From DATAQC01 sp046263055 (GTDB lineage Bacteria > Actinomycetota > Acidimicrobiia > Acidimicrobiales > AC-14), in NCBI GenBank assembly GCA_046263055.1, contig JBHELO010000039.1, positions 1 through 49,476 of the forward strand: 49,476 nucleotides of DNA, given 5' to 3'. Shown piece by piece: positions 16,901 to 24,885 of the stretch. The notes below the pieces were generated by a model. The model was not told the origin of the DNA and did not search any database. It was given only the letters and a program-made list of their open reading frames with translations. How positions within the stretch are numbered: position 1 is the stretch's first letter; every line of letters begins with the position of its first letter. Made by a program: the position numbers and the translations under genes.

Positions 16901-16922
16901 CCCCGGCGCGGCGCGCCCGGGG
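16901..16922 (+). terminator. GC hairpin after the GT2-GT4 gene
   Basis: CCCCGG at 16901-16906 pairs with CCGGGG at 16917-16922, with a further short inner stem. It is directly downstream of the TGA and upstream of a new promoter. There is no T-run. Confidence 0.4.
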
Positions 16923-16948
16923 GATCGCCACCCGGGCGCCGTCGCTCG

Positions 16949-16954
16949 TACACT
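16949..16954 (+). promoter_or_regulatory. -10 box TACACT, leaderless arrangement
   Basis: TACACT ends 7 nt before the GTG at 16962 with no Shine-Dalgarno site between. This is the spacing expected when transcription begins at the start codon. Confidence 0.55.
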
Positions 16955-16961
16955 CGCCCCC

Positions 16962-17876
16962 GTGTCACGCGCCGCCCGTGCCGTCTGGCGTTCCCTGCCG
17001 GCGGGCGTGGCCGATCCCCTCCGCCGCGTCCGCCGCCTGGTGGCCCTGGGCATCGCCGGCGGCGAGCTCGGGCAGGTGCGGGCCGACGGGACCCGGGCCC
17101 TGGAGCACCGCACCGCCGAGCTCCTCGGCCGCCAGGACGCGGTGCTGGCCAGCTATGAGCGGCGGGTGGCGGCGCTCACCAACCGGGTGCTGGATCTGGA
17201 GGAGCGCCAGGGACCATCGCCCGCGGACCGCGCCGTCGACGACGCCAACCTCGTGCTCGCCACCCACGCCCGGTCCCGGCTCCCCGGTCTCGACCTTCGC
17301 CGGGCTCCCCCGCCGCCCGGCGGCGACGCGGACGACGGGAGCGGCGACGCCGGCGGCACCCCCGATGCGGCGCTCGTCGCCCTGGCCGACGTGATCAGCG
17401 GCCACCCGCTGGTGGTGGACATTGCCGCCGGCGACGGGCGCCTGCTCCGGCTGCTGCGCGACCGGGGCGTCGCCGCCTGCGGGGTGGAGGCCGACCCGGC
17501 GGCCGCCGCCCGCCTCCGGGGCGACGGCCTGGACGTGGCCGCTGGTGACCTCTTCGTGGCCCTGGCCGCCACCGACGACGCCTCGGTGGGCGCGGTGGTG
17601 GCTCGCGGGGTGGTCGAGCACCTGGACGTGGCCGACGTCGGGCGCCTGCTGGTGGCCGCCCGGCGGGCCCTGCGGCCCGGCGGGCTGGTGGTGGTGGAGT
17701 CCACCTACCCGGAGAGCGCGCCGTCCCTGGTGGGCTTCTGGCGGGACCCGTGGCGCCTGCGACCCTACGACCCCACCGCGGTGGCCGCCCTGGCGGCGTG
17801 CGCCGGCCTCACCGTCGTCGAGACCATCCGCCAGGAGCCCGGCGGCGAGGACTACCGGCTGGTCTGCTCGGCGTGA
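16962..17876 (+). CDS. Class I SAM methyltransferase (glycan cluster)
   Basis: A 304-residue protein. The first 85 residues are basic then coiled-coil-like (RVRRLVALGIAGGELGQVRAD, YERRVAALTNRVLDLEERQG). The methyltransferase core runs from about residue 140: PLVVDIAAGDGRLLRLLRDRG is motif I, GVEADPAAAARL the acidic residue after beta2, VGAVVARGVVEHLDVADV the motif II region and ALRPGGLVVVESTYPES motif III. The sequence FWRDPWRLRPYDP resembles the region after motif III of sugar O-methyltransferases that act on polysaccharide termini. The substrate is probably a carrier-linked sugar. The stop overlaps the start of a GT4 gene (GTGA), one of three methyltransferase-glycosyltransferase pairs in the window. 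Confidence 0.85.
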   Translation: MSRAARAVWRSLPAGVADPLRRVRRLVALGIAGGELGQVRADGTRALEHRTAELLGRQDAVLASYERRVAALTNRVLDLEERQGPSPADRAVDDANLVLATHARSRLPGLDLRRAPPPPGGDADDGSGDAGGTPDAALVALADVISGHPLVVDIAAGDGRLLRLLRDRGVAACGVEADPAAAARLRGDGLDVAAGDLFVALAATDDASVGAVVARGVVEHLDVADVGRLLVAARRALRPGGLVVVESTYPESAPSLVGFWRDPWRLRPYDPTAVAALAACAGLTVVETIRQEPGGEDYRLVCSA

Positions 17877-19162
17877 CCCGGGCGCGGGTCGCCGCCTTCA
17901 CGCCCGGCCCGCCCTCCACCCGGGGGGGTGCGGCCTACGCCGGCGCCCTTCTCCCTGCCCTGGCCCGCCACCTGGACGTGGTGGCCGTCGCCCCCGGCCG
18001 CTTCGACTGGGACGGCCCCACCGTCGCCGTCAACGACCGCCGCCCCCCCGACGCAGACGTGCTCCTGCACTTTGTGGCCGACGACCCCGACCACGCCTTT
18101 GCCTACCGGGCCGCCCTGCGGTGGGGGGGCATGGTCGTGTGCCACGAACTGCAGGTCCCCCACCTGCTGGGCACCCTCGGGCCCGACGAGGCGCACGCCG
18201 ACCTGGCCGCCGCCCTCGGCCCCGACCAGGCGGCCGCCGTGCGTGACCGGCGGGCGGCCGGGGTGGCCACCCACGCCGAGGCGTACCTGCTGGTGGCCGT
18301 GAACCGGGCGGTGCGGGCGGCGGAGGCGGTCGTGGTGCACAGCCGGTTCGCCGAGTTCGCGGTGGGAGCCGAGGTGCCGGCCACGCCGGTCTTCCGGGTA
18401 CCGACCCACGGGGGTGCGGTCCCTCCCGGTGTACCCGACCGGGCCGAGGCCCGACGCCGCCTGGACCTGCCGGCGGGCGCCTTCCTCGTCGGCCTGTTCG
18501 GGTACCTGGGGGGCCACAAGCGGGTGGACGTGGCCCTGCGGGCGGTGGCCGACGCCCGGGCCGCGAGCCGGGGCCGCCACCTGGACGTGCGGCCGGTGGT
18601 GGTGGGCACGGCGGTGGCCACCGATCTGCACGCCGCCCTGGCGGCCGCCGGCCTGGCCGACGTGGCCGTCGTACGCCCGGCGCCCGACGACGACGGCTTC
18701 TTCGCCCACCTGGCGGCCGTCGACGTGCTGGTCAACCTGCGCCATCCCACCTTGGGCGAGACGTCGGCCACCACCGCCCAGGCCATGCGCCTGGGGACCC
18801 CGGTGATCACCACCGACCATGCCCAGTTCGCCGAGGAGGTGGCCGCCGTGCGCGTCGCCCCGGGGGGCGACGAGGTGGCGGGCGTGGCCCGGGCCCTGCT
18901 CACCCTGGCCGGCTGCGGCCGCTGCCGGTCGCGGCTGGCCGAGGCCGGGCGGCGCCGGGCCCGAGCCCAGGACGTGGAGCGGGCCGCCCTGGCCTACGCG
19001 GGCGCCGTCGAGGCCACGTTGGCCCGGCGAGCGGCACGTGGGGCGGGGGCGGGCCCGCCGGGCTCAGGTCGGCCGGGGGGCCGACCGCATCAGGGAACGG
19101 GCCCGCCCGGCGGCCCGCTTGGCCACCGCGCTGGCCTGGGGGAACCGCCCCGACAGGCGTGA
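17873..19162 (+). CDS. GT4 glycosyltransferase
   Basis: A 429-residue GT-B enzyme. The N-terminal half begins VAAFTPGPPSTRGGAAYAGAL with the GG loop that meets the acceptor. The donor half contains FLVGLFGYLGGHKRVDVALRA and LRHPTLGETSATTAQAMRLGTPVITTD, in which the E of GETS takes the place of the first glutamate of the E-x7-E pair. GTG 17873 overlaps the preceding stop. The last 45 residues are Gly/Pro/Arg-rich and lie over the 3' end of the convergent FkbM gene (99-bp overlap), so the conserved protein really ends near base 19030. It probably transfers a sugar in the same pathway as the coupled methyltransferase; donor and acceptor are unknown. Confidence 0.87.
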   Translation: MTRARVAAFTPGPPSTRGGAAYAGALLPALARHLDVVAVAPGRFDWDGPTVAVNDRRPPDADVLLHFVADDPDHAFAYRAALRWGGMVVCHELQVPHLLGTLGPDEAHADLAAALGPDQAAAVRDRRAAGVATHAEAYLLVAVNRAVRAAEAVVVHSRFAEFAVGAEVPATPVFRVPTHGGAVPPGVPDRAEARRRLDLPAGAFLVGLFGYLGGHKRVDVALRAVADARAASRGRHLDVRPVVVGTAVATDLHAALAAAGLADVAVVRPAPDDDGFFAHLAAVDVLVNLRHPTLGETSATTAQAMRLGTPVITTDHAQFAEEVAAVRVAPGGDEVAGVARALLTLAGCGRCRSRLAEAGRRRARAQDVERAALAYAGAVEATLARRAARGAGAGPPGSGRPGGRPHQGTGPPGGPLGHRAGLGEPPRQA

Positions 19163-20128
19163 CAGCCGCCGGGCCACGCCCAGGCCGATGGGCCCGATCT
19201 CGGCCAGCAGGCGGGCGAACTCCTCGCCCTCGACCACCAGGGCCTGCTGCATGGACTCGAAGGACTCCCGCAGGTGGGCGAGGGCCCGGTCCATGCGCTC
19301 GACCTGGGCCCGGTAGTGGGCCAGGTCCTCGGGCATCGAGGCCACGTCGGCCCACAGGGCGTCGTTGACCACCCGGGCCGCCACCAGTGAGCGGGAGGTG
19401 GTGTCCAAGGCGGCGCGCAGGTCGGCGAGGGGCTTGAAGTGCTTGTAGGAGACGTAGTCGTCGGTCACGTTCACCGGCGTGGCCAGGGCGGGGAGCAGCT
19501 GGCGGTCCTCCTCCCGCACGTAGTAGCGGTTGAGCCCGTCAAAGGCGGCGAACAGGTAGCCGGCGTCCAGCAGGATGGGCTCCCACTCGTCGTGGGTGGG
19601 AATGGTGGTGGCCGGCTGGGTGGCCTCCACCAGCACGACCCGCGGCCGCCAGCGCTTCCAGTCCCCGCCCGCCAGGACCTGGCGCTCGAGGCCCTCCACG
19701 TCCACGGAGAGGAAGTCGATCTCGCCGCCAACGAACTCCTCGCAGATGTCGGCCAGCGTCCTCGTCTCCACCTGGTGGGGGGTCGACGGTATGCCGGAGT
19801 GGAAGTGCCAGTCCGCCTGCGCCGACGAGAAGGTGGAGCCGCCCGACGACTCGGGCGGGAACTCGTAGAAGGTCAGGCTGCCGGCCTGGTCGGCCAGGCC
19901 GACGTTGAGGTTGACGTCGCGCTGCCGCTCGGCGGCCAGGCGCCCGTACGGGCCGGGGGCGGGCTCGATGTTGATGCCACGCCATCCGGCGTCGTAGAAG
20001 TGCTTGGTCACCGAGTTCTCGATGGGGTCGTTGGCCCCCACGTCGATGTAGAAGCCGGTGAGGCCGGGCGGGAACAGCCGGGCGAGGAGGACGTCCTCGT
20101 GGTTCTGGGCGTAGGACCGCATCGTCAT
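19064..20128 (-). CDS. FkbM-family methyltransferase
   Basis: A 354-residue protein with a complete FkbM core in residues 1-240: SYAQNHEDVLLARLF, GFYIDVGANDPIENSVTKHFY (motif I), GINIEPAPGPYGRLAAER, TRTLADICEEF and EIDFLSVDVEGLERQVLAGGDW. These enzymes put methyl groups on hydroxyls of sugars or other small molecules using SAM. The remaining 110 residues form a helical, coiled-coil-like tail (DLAHYRAQVERMDRALAHLRESFESMQQALVVEGEEF) that may mediate oligomer or membrane contact. The start ATG overlaps the upstream stop (ATGA) and has GAGGAG 6 nt ahead. It is the last gene of a minus-strand operon with 20125-22374 and 22371-24773. Its 3' end overlaps a convergent GT4 gene. Confidence 0.92.
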   Translation of the reverse strand: MTMRSYAQNHEDVLLARLFPPGLTGFYIDVGANDPIENSVTKHFYDAGWRGINIEPAPGPYGRLAAERQRDVNLNVGLADQAGSLTFYEFPPESSGGSTFSSAQADWHFHSGIPSTPHQVETRTLADICEEFVGGEIDFLSVDVEGLERQVLAGGDWKRWRPRVVLVEATQPATTIPTHDEWEPILLDAGYLFAAFDGLNRYYVREEDRQLLPALATPVNVTDDYVSYKHFKPLADLRAALDTTSRSLVAARVVNDALWADVASMPEDLAHYRAQVERMDRALAHLRESFESMQQALVVEGEEFARLLAEIGPIGLGVARRLSRLSGRFPQASAVAKRAAGRARSLMRSAPRPT

Positions 20129-22374
20129 GGTCGCTCCTCGGACGGCTCGGTCGGCCCCCCGCCGGACGCGGACCAGGCGGCGGCCGCCCGCACCTGGTCG
20201 TCGGGGTCGGCCCGCAGGCGCTCCAGGGCGGCGACCACCGAGGCGTGGGCGAGCACGTCGGCGCCCGCCCCGGCCAGGGCGGTGGCCATGTGGGCCCGGT
20301 GGCGGGCGTCGGGCACCGCGCAGTCGGCCACCGCCCGGGAGACCCACTCGGCGGAGGTGAGGGACGGCTCCACCTCCCACCGGGCCAGGCCCGGCGGCGG
20401 CGACCGGAAGGCCAGGTAGCTGGCCGCCGTCTGGGGCTGGGGGTCGGCGGCCTGCACCGCCACCAGGCGCTGCGGCGCCATCAGGTGGGCGGTGTAGCCG
20501 GCGTCCTCGAGGAGGCCCAGCACCTCGGCCGGCGTGGCGTCCCGGGCGGCCAGGGCGGCGGCATCGGCCACTACCAGCACGGGCGGGGCGTCGGGGCGGG
20601 AGAGCAGGCCCGCCATGCCCTGCAGGGTCTCGAGGGCGGCGCCACCGGCGTCCACCCGGACCAGGTCGATGTCTCCCACCCGCAGCTCCACCAGCAGCTC
20701 GTCCAGGGCGACGGTCGCGGCGGCGGGAGGTCCGGCGGCCGCCGTCGACGGGTCCCGGCCGGTGGCCGCCTCCACCACCCGGAGGGCCGTGAACCCGTTG
20801 CGGGCCGCGCTGGCCCGCAGAAGGGCGGCGTGGGCCGCCACCGCCACCACCGCCGTCACGCGCCCACCGGCGGCCGCCACCGGCAGCGAGAGCTGGCCGG
20901 TACCGGCGTCGACGTCCACCAGCGCCCGCCCGGGGGCCACGAGGTCCAGGGCCGCCTCCACCACCGCCTCGTCGAGGGGAAGGCCGGCGGCCCTCGGGTC
21001 GCCCAGGTGGGGATCGACGACCATGGTGGCGGTCACGCCGTCGCGAGGGGCGAGGGTCACCGACGTCCAGTGCAGGCGCTCGCCGGCACCCACCGCGCCT
21101 CCGGGGCCGGCCAGGCGGTGGGCGGAGGCACCCCGGGCGCGGGCGGCCGCCTCCCGGGCTCGCAGCGACTCGAGGTGGGCGCGAGCCTCGGCCTGGAGCC
21201 GGCCGATCTCGGCCAGGGCCCCCTGCACCTGGGCCAGGCGGCGGAGGCGGCGGGCGATGCGGTCGGCCGCCCCCCGATGGCCGCCGAGGCGGGCGATGAC
21301 GTCGGCCACGGCGGGCGACGGGCTCGCCGTGGCCGACGGCTCGCCGGCGGCCGGGGTCTCGGCGCCCGACTGGGCGGGGCTCGGCGGGGCGGCGGCGGGC
21401 GGGGCGGGGGCGGCCGCCAGCGGGTTGGCGGCGGCCAGGAGCTGGTGGTCCCACTGGCGCACCGAGGCCACCGTCCGGGCGGTGGGGGCGGCCCAGCGGT
21501 TGGCGGTGGGAGGCGGGCCGTGGGGCTTGCGCAGGGCCAGGTGCACGGAGGTGAACTCGTGCTCCAGGTGGTGGAGGACGATGTGGGGGAACTCCCAGCG
21601 GGCGTAGTCGGGCACTGGCTCCCCACCGGGTTCGGGGGGCGCCGCCCGGTCGGCCAGGACCTCGGTCAGGCTGTGCCAGCCGGCCCGCGTCTCGTCGGAG
21701 ACGTGGAGGTCGAGGTCGTCCACCGGCTCAAGCCCGCTGGCCTCGATGATGTAGCGACGCAGGTGCTCGGGCGGGAATACCAGGGTGGAGCCCGGCCACC
21801 CGATGCCGTCGGGGGGGCCGCTCAGGCGGATCTCGGTGGAGAGGCTGAGGATCCCGCCCGGCTTGAGCACCCGGCCCATCTCGTAGGCGGCGTTGGCCAC
21901 GTCGTCCATGCCACCGACGTGCTCGATCGAGCTGGACGAGAACACGCCGTCGAAGAACTCGTCGGGGTAGCGCAGCAGGCGGGCGTCCATGTGCTGGCAC
22001 ACCAGTCGGGAGGCGTCGAAGTCGGCGGGGGCCATGCCGGTGGGGTCGATGAGCATGGACACCGGCGCCGTCGGCCCCCACTCGCCGGGCGACAGGTAGC
22101 GGTCGGTGGAGAACACCTGGCGGCAGTGCCGGGTCAGGTAGAAGACGGTGTCCTCCATGCCCGCCGCCACCCCGAGCAGGGTGGCGTCGGGGCGCAGGGC
22201 CCCGAGCTCCCGGAAGGTGCGGACCGCCATGGCCACCTCCCAGTCCTTGCGGTGCTCGCTGCCCTTGGGGAAGCCGGGGAGCCCGGGGTCCTTATAGGCG
22301 CAGACCTCGCGCATGACCGCCACCAGGCCGGGGTCCTCGAAGTCCTCCAGCGTGCACGCCTTGTTGAAGTTCAT
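20125..22374 (-). CDS. Two-domain methyltransferase: class I MT - linker/coiled coil - FkbM-like MT
   Basis: A 749-residue protein. Residues about 1-275 form a class I methyltransferase module: FNKACTLEDFED, GSEHRKDWEVAMA, LLGVAAGMEDTVFYLTRHC (motif I variant), GVFSSSSIEHVGGMDDVANA and MGRVLKPGGILSLSTE. The same module occurs in the 29041-31341 gene. An Ala/Pro linker (about 310-350) and a helical segment (about 355-415, IARRLRRLAQVQGALAEIGRL and onward) lead to a second domain at about 440-640 resembling FkbM: LVDVDAGTGQLSLPVAAAGG, VALDELLVELRVGDIDLVRV, DAGGAALETLQGMAGLL. Two methylations of one glycan, or methylation with length sensing through the coiled coil, are possible readings. ATGA overlaps at both ends place it in the middle of a three-gene operon. 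Confidence 0.85.
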   Translation of the reverse strand: MNFNKACTLEDFEDPGLVAVMREVCAYKDPGLPGFPKGSEHRKDWEVAMAVRTFRELGALRPDATLLGVAAGMEDTVFYLTRHCRQVFSTDRYLSPGEWGPTAPVSMLIDPTGMAPADFDASRLVCQHMDARLLRYPDEFFDGVFSSSSIEHVGGMDDVANAAYEMGRVLKPGGILSLSTEIRLSGPPDGIGWPGSTLVFPPEHLRRYIIEASGLEPVDDLDLHVSDETRAGWHSLTEVLADRAAPPEPGGEPVPDYARWEFPHIVLHHLEHEFTSVHLALRKPHGPPPTANRWAAPTARTVASVRQWDHQLLAAANPLAAAPAPPAAAPPSPAQSGAETPAAGEPSATASPSPAVADVIARLGGHRGAADRIARRLRRLAQVQGALAEIGRLQAEARAHLESLRAREAAARARGASAHRLAGPGGAVGAGERLHWTSVTLAPRDGVTATMVVDPHLGDPRAAGLPLDEAVVEAALDLVAPGRALVDVDAGTGQLSLPVAAAGGRVTAVVAVAAHAALLRASAARNGFTALRVVEAATGRDPSTAAAGPPAAATVALDELLVELRVGDIDLVRVDAGGAALETLQGMAGLLSRPDAPPVLVVADAAALAARDATPAEVLGLLEDAGYTAHLMAPQRLVAVQAADPQPQTAASYLAFRSPPPGLARWEVEPSLTSAEWVSRAVADCAVPDARHRAHMATALAGAGADVLAHASVVAALERLRADPDDQVRAAAAWSASGGGPTEPSEERP
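22232..22257 (-). repeat. 26-bp direct repeat, copy A (methyltransferase module)
   Basis: The 26 bases are identical to 29906-29931 in the same orientation, 7.7 kb away. They encode the EHRKDWEVA peptide in both methyltransferase modules. Exact identity over this length in two paralogues suggests recent duplication, gene conversion or strong codon constraint. Confidence 0.85.
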
Positions 22375-24773
22375 CCCGACAGCGCCTGCACGAGGGCGTC
22401 CCACGCGGTGTCGGAGCCTGGCGGGCCGACCTGGGCCGGCGGGGCGCCGGCCACCGCCACCTGGGCCGGCGGGGCGGCGGCCACCGCCACCTCGGCCAGC
22501 ACTGCGGCCAGGGCGGCGGCGGCCCGGGACAGGCCGGCCCGGTCGTCCACCACGGCCCGCCCGGCGTCGGCCAGCCTCGACCGGGCCCCCGGGTCGGCGG
22601 CCAGGGCCCGCAGGTGGGCGGCCAGGTGGGCCTCGTGGCGGCCGTCGGGCGACACCACCAGCCACCCGTCACCGGAGGGCACCGGAGGCAAGGCCGTCCC
22701 GCCGGCCACCACCGGGCGACGGGCGGCCATGGCCCGCAGCGTCTCCCGCCGGCAGGCGTCGCAGGGGCGGTTGCCGACGCTCACCACCACGTCGGCGGCA
22801 GCCAGGCGGTCGGCCCGTTCCGCCGGGCCGGGGGCGGGCGCCAGGTGGGGCGCGGGGCCCAGGCCCAAGGCGTCGGCCAGCGAGCGCAGCCGGTGCTCGG
22901 TGGCGGCGTCGGGACCGGGCCCGAGGGTGGCAAGGGCCACCGGCGACGGGAACCGGGCCACCGCCCGGAGGGTGGACTCCACCGGCGCGGGGTCGTCGCC
23001 GTGGCTGACCACGCCGACCACGAACGTCCCGGGCGCCCACCCGAGCCGGGTCCTGGCCGCCGCCGGGTCGGGGGCGGGCTCGCGGTGGAGCGGATCGGCC
23101 ACACCGAGAGGGACGAGGCGCACCGGAGTCCGGGGAAAGCGCTCGGAGAGGGCGCCCACCAGGTCGGAGTCGGCGGCCACCAGTGCCAGGCACGCGTCGG
23201 CCAGGTCGTCGAGGGCAGGGTGGCTGAGCCACGGCCGGGGGCACGACTGGTGCAGCACCACGACGCCGGGATGGCGGCGGAGCCGGTCAAGGGCGAACAG
23301 CTCGTGGGGTTCCGGACCCACGTGGTAGACGACGGGGCCGACCCCGCCCGAGCGCCGGCGCCGCTCGAAGGCGCTGTGGTGCACGACGGGGTGGCGGCCC
23401 ATCACTGAGAGCGAGGGGAAGACGCCGTCGTCCACGAACACCTGGACGTCGCCACCCGGTACCGGACCCACCAGCGCCTCGCCCACCGCGTCGGCCACCA
23501 CCCCGGGCTGGGGCGGCACCGTGGACCACAGGGCCAGGCGAGGGGCGGCGGCCGCCGGCGGGCGTTCAACCGCCGCCGCGTAGGACGCCAGCGTCCGCCG
23601 GGCGAGGGTGGCCAGGTCGAAGGTGGTGCTGTGAACCAGGCCGCGCCGCACCATCTCCTCCCTCTGGCCGGGATCCTCCAGCACCCGGAGCATGGCCTCG
23701 GCCATGCCCTCGACGTCGTCGGGGTCCACGAGGATGGCGGCGTCGCCACCCACCTCGGGCAGTGAGGAGGCGGTGGTGGTGATCACCGGCGTGCCGCAGC
23801 GCATGGCCTCCACCACCGGCAACCCGAAGCCCTCGTAGCGGGAGGGGTGCACCACCAGGGTGGCGGCGTTGTACAGGGCGGTCAGCTCGTCCTCGGAGAC
23901 GGGGCCGGTGAAGACCAGGTCGTCGGCGATCCCGAGGGCGCGTGCCTGGGGCCAGACCACCGACGCCGCCGTGCTCAGGGTGGCGCACACCACCAGCGGC
24001 ATGCGCAGGCGGATGCCGTCGGGCAGCCGGGCGAAGGCGGCCAGCAGGGCGTCCATGTTCTTGGCGTGGTGGGGGAACGAGACGCTGAGCATGAACCGGC
24101 TGGGCACCGCCGCCCGCCGACGCAGGTCGGACAGGACGGCCTCCACCTCCTCGTCCGGGCGCACCCCGAAGCAGGCGTCCACCGCCGGGGGGGCGACGTC
24201 GATGCGGTCGGCGGGCACGCCCAGGTAGCCGGCGGCGTCCTTGGCGGCGGCGTGGGAGATGGCGATCAGGCGGTCGGCCCGGCGGGCCAGGCTGAGGGCG
24301 GCGGCGTACACCTCCCGCTCGATCGGGCCGGCCAGGTAGTGGGCCGGGTACAGCAGGGGGATGAGGTCGTAGAAGGTGGCCACGTACGGACAGGCGTCGA
24401 AGCTGGCCAGGAACGGCTCAGCCGGGAAGAACGGCGTGGTGGCGTGGAACAGGTCGACGCCCTGGGCGGCCAGCCACGACTGCATGGCCTCGGCCCGGCG
24501 CAGGCGGGCCGACCACTCGGTGCCCGGCCCGGTGATGGACGGCGGCAGGCGCTTGATGGACACGTTGGGCGCGGCGCGGATGGCGGGGTCGACGAGTGAC
24601 GTGTCGGCCACCGCGTCGCACACGATCATGTACTGGTTCTCGTCGTCCAGGTCGAGGACGGCCCGCAGCTGCTGCTGGCTGTAGCGCCCCAGCCCGCGCC
24701 GCATGAGATTGCGACCCACGGTCAGGATGCGGTAGTCGACGCCAACTCTCATGAGGGGAACGCGCCCGGCCAT
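22371..24773 (-). CDS. Tandem GT4 glycosyltransferase (two GT-B halves)
   Basis: An 800-residue protein. Residues about 8-400 are a full GT4 enzyme: RVGVDYRILTVGRNLMRRGLGRYSQQ, FHATTPFFPAEPF, FMLSVSFPHHAKNMDALLAAF, and SRYEGFGLPVVEAMRCGTPVITT with the E-x7-E pair. Residues about 430-770 form a second, more diverged GT-B-like unit: FVVGVVSHGDDPAPVESTLRA, PLGVADPLHREP, RRETLRAMAARRPVVAGG. The usual acidic pair in the second unit is reduced, so it may bind rather than transfer. The C-terminus has an Ala/Pro-rich repeat (PPAQVAVAGAPPAQVG). The start is ATG 24773; a second ATG at 24752 fits homologues (MRVGVDYR) equally well. It is the first gene of the operon running to 19064, with ATGA overlap downstream. 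Confidence 0.87.
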   Translation of the reverse strand: MAGRVPLMRVGVDYRILTVGRNLMRRGLGRYSQQQLRAVLDLDDENQYMIVCDAVADTSLVDPAIRAAPNVSIKRLPPSITGPGTEWSARLRRAEAMQSWLAAQGVDLFHATTPFFPAEPFLASFDACPYVATFYDLIPLLYPAHYLAGPIEREVYAAALSLARRADRLIAISHAAAKDAAGYLGVPADRIDVAPPAVDACFGVRPDEEVEAVLSDLRRRAAVPSRFMLSVSFPHHAKNMDALLAAFARLPDGIRLRMPLVVCATLSTAASVVWPQARALGIADDLVFTGPVSEDELTALYNAATLVVHPSRYEGFGLPVVEAMRCGTPVITTTASSLPEVGGDAAILVDPDDVEGMAEAMLRVLEDPGQREEMVRRGLVHSTTFDLATLARRTLASYAAAVERPPAAAAPRLALWSTVPPQPGVVADAVGEALVGPVPGGDVQVFVDDGVFPSLSVMGRHPVVHHSAFERRRRSGGVGPVVYHVGPEPHELFALDRLRRHPGVVVLHQSCPRPWLSHPALDDLADACLALVAADSDLVGALSERFPRTPVRLVPLGVADPLHREPAPDPAAARTRLGWAPGTFVVGVVSHGDDPAPVESTLRAVARFPSPVALATLGPGPDAATEHRLRSLADALGLGPAPHLAPAPGPAERADRLAAADVVVSVGNRPCDACRRETLRAMAARRPVVAGGTALPPVPSGDGWLVVSPDGRHEAHLAAHLRALAADPGARSRLADAGRAVVDDRAGLSRAAAALAAVLAEVAVAAAPPAQVAVAGAPPAQVGPPGSDTAWDALVQALSG

Positions 24774-24840
24774 GCCACCGACGCGGGCGCGGGCGGCGTC
24801 GGCATCAGTGGCCCCATCCGGGGCGGCGAGGACAGACCGT

Positions 24841-24847
24841 TAGGGTA
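24841..24847. promoter_or_regulatory. Overlapping divergent -10 boxes
   Basis: TAGGGT (plus strand, 24841-24846) and TACCCT (minus strand, 24842-24847) share five bases in the 112-bp gap between the divergent GT4 and FkbM genes. The plus box would give a leader of about 33 nt containing AAGGGGA 5 nt before GTG 24886. Use of one box would exclude the other, a simple way to make the two transcripts compete. Confidence 0.45.
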
Positions 24848-24885
24848 GGGGGACCGCTCCCGGGCCGCAAGCGAAGGGGATCTCC

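Noticed and set aside
20245..23328. A 1027-codon plus-strand frame across the MT and GT4 genes
   Set aside because: Gly/His/Arg-rich shadow of the coupled minus-strand genes, whose ATGA overlaps and motifs are clear.
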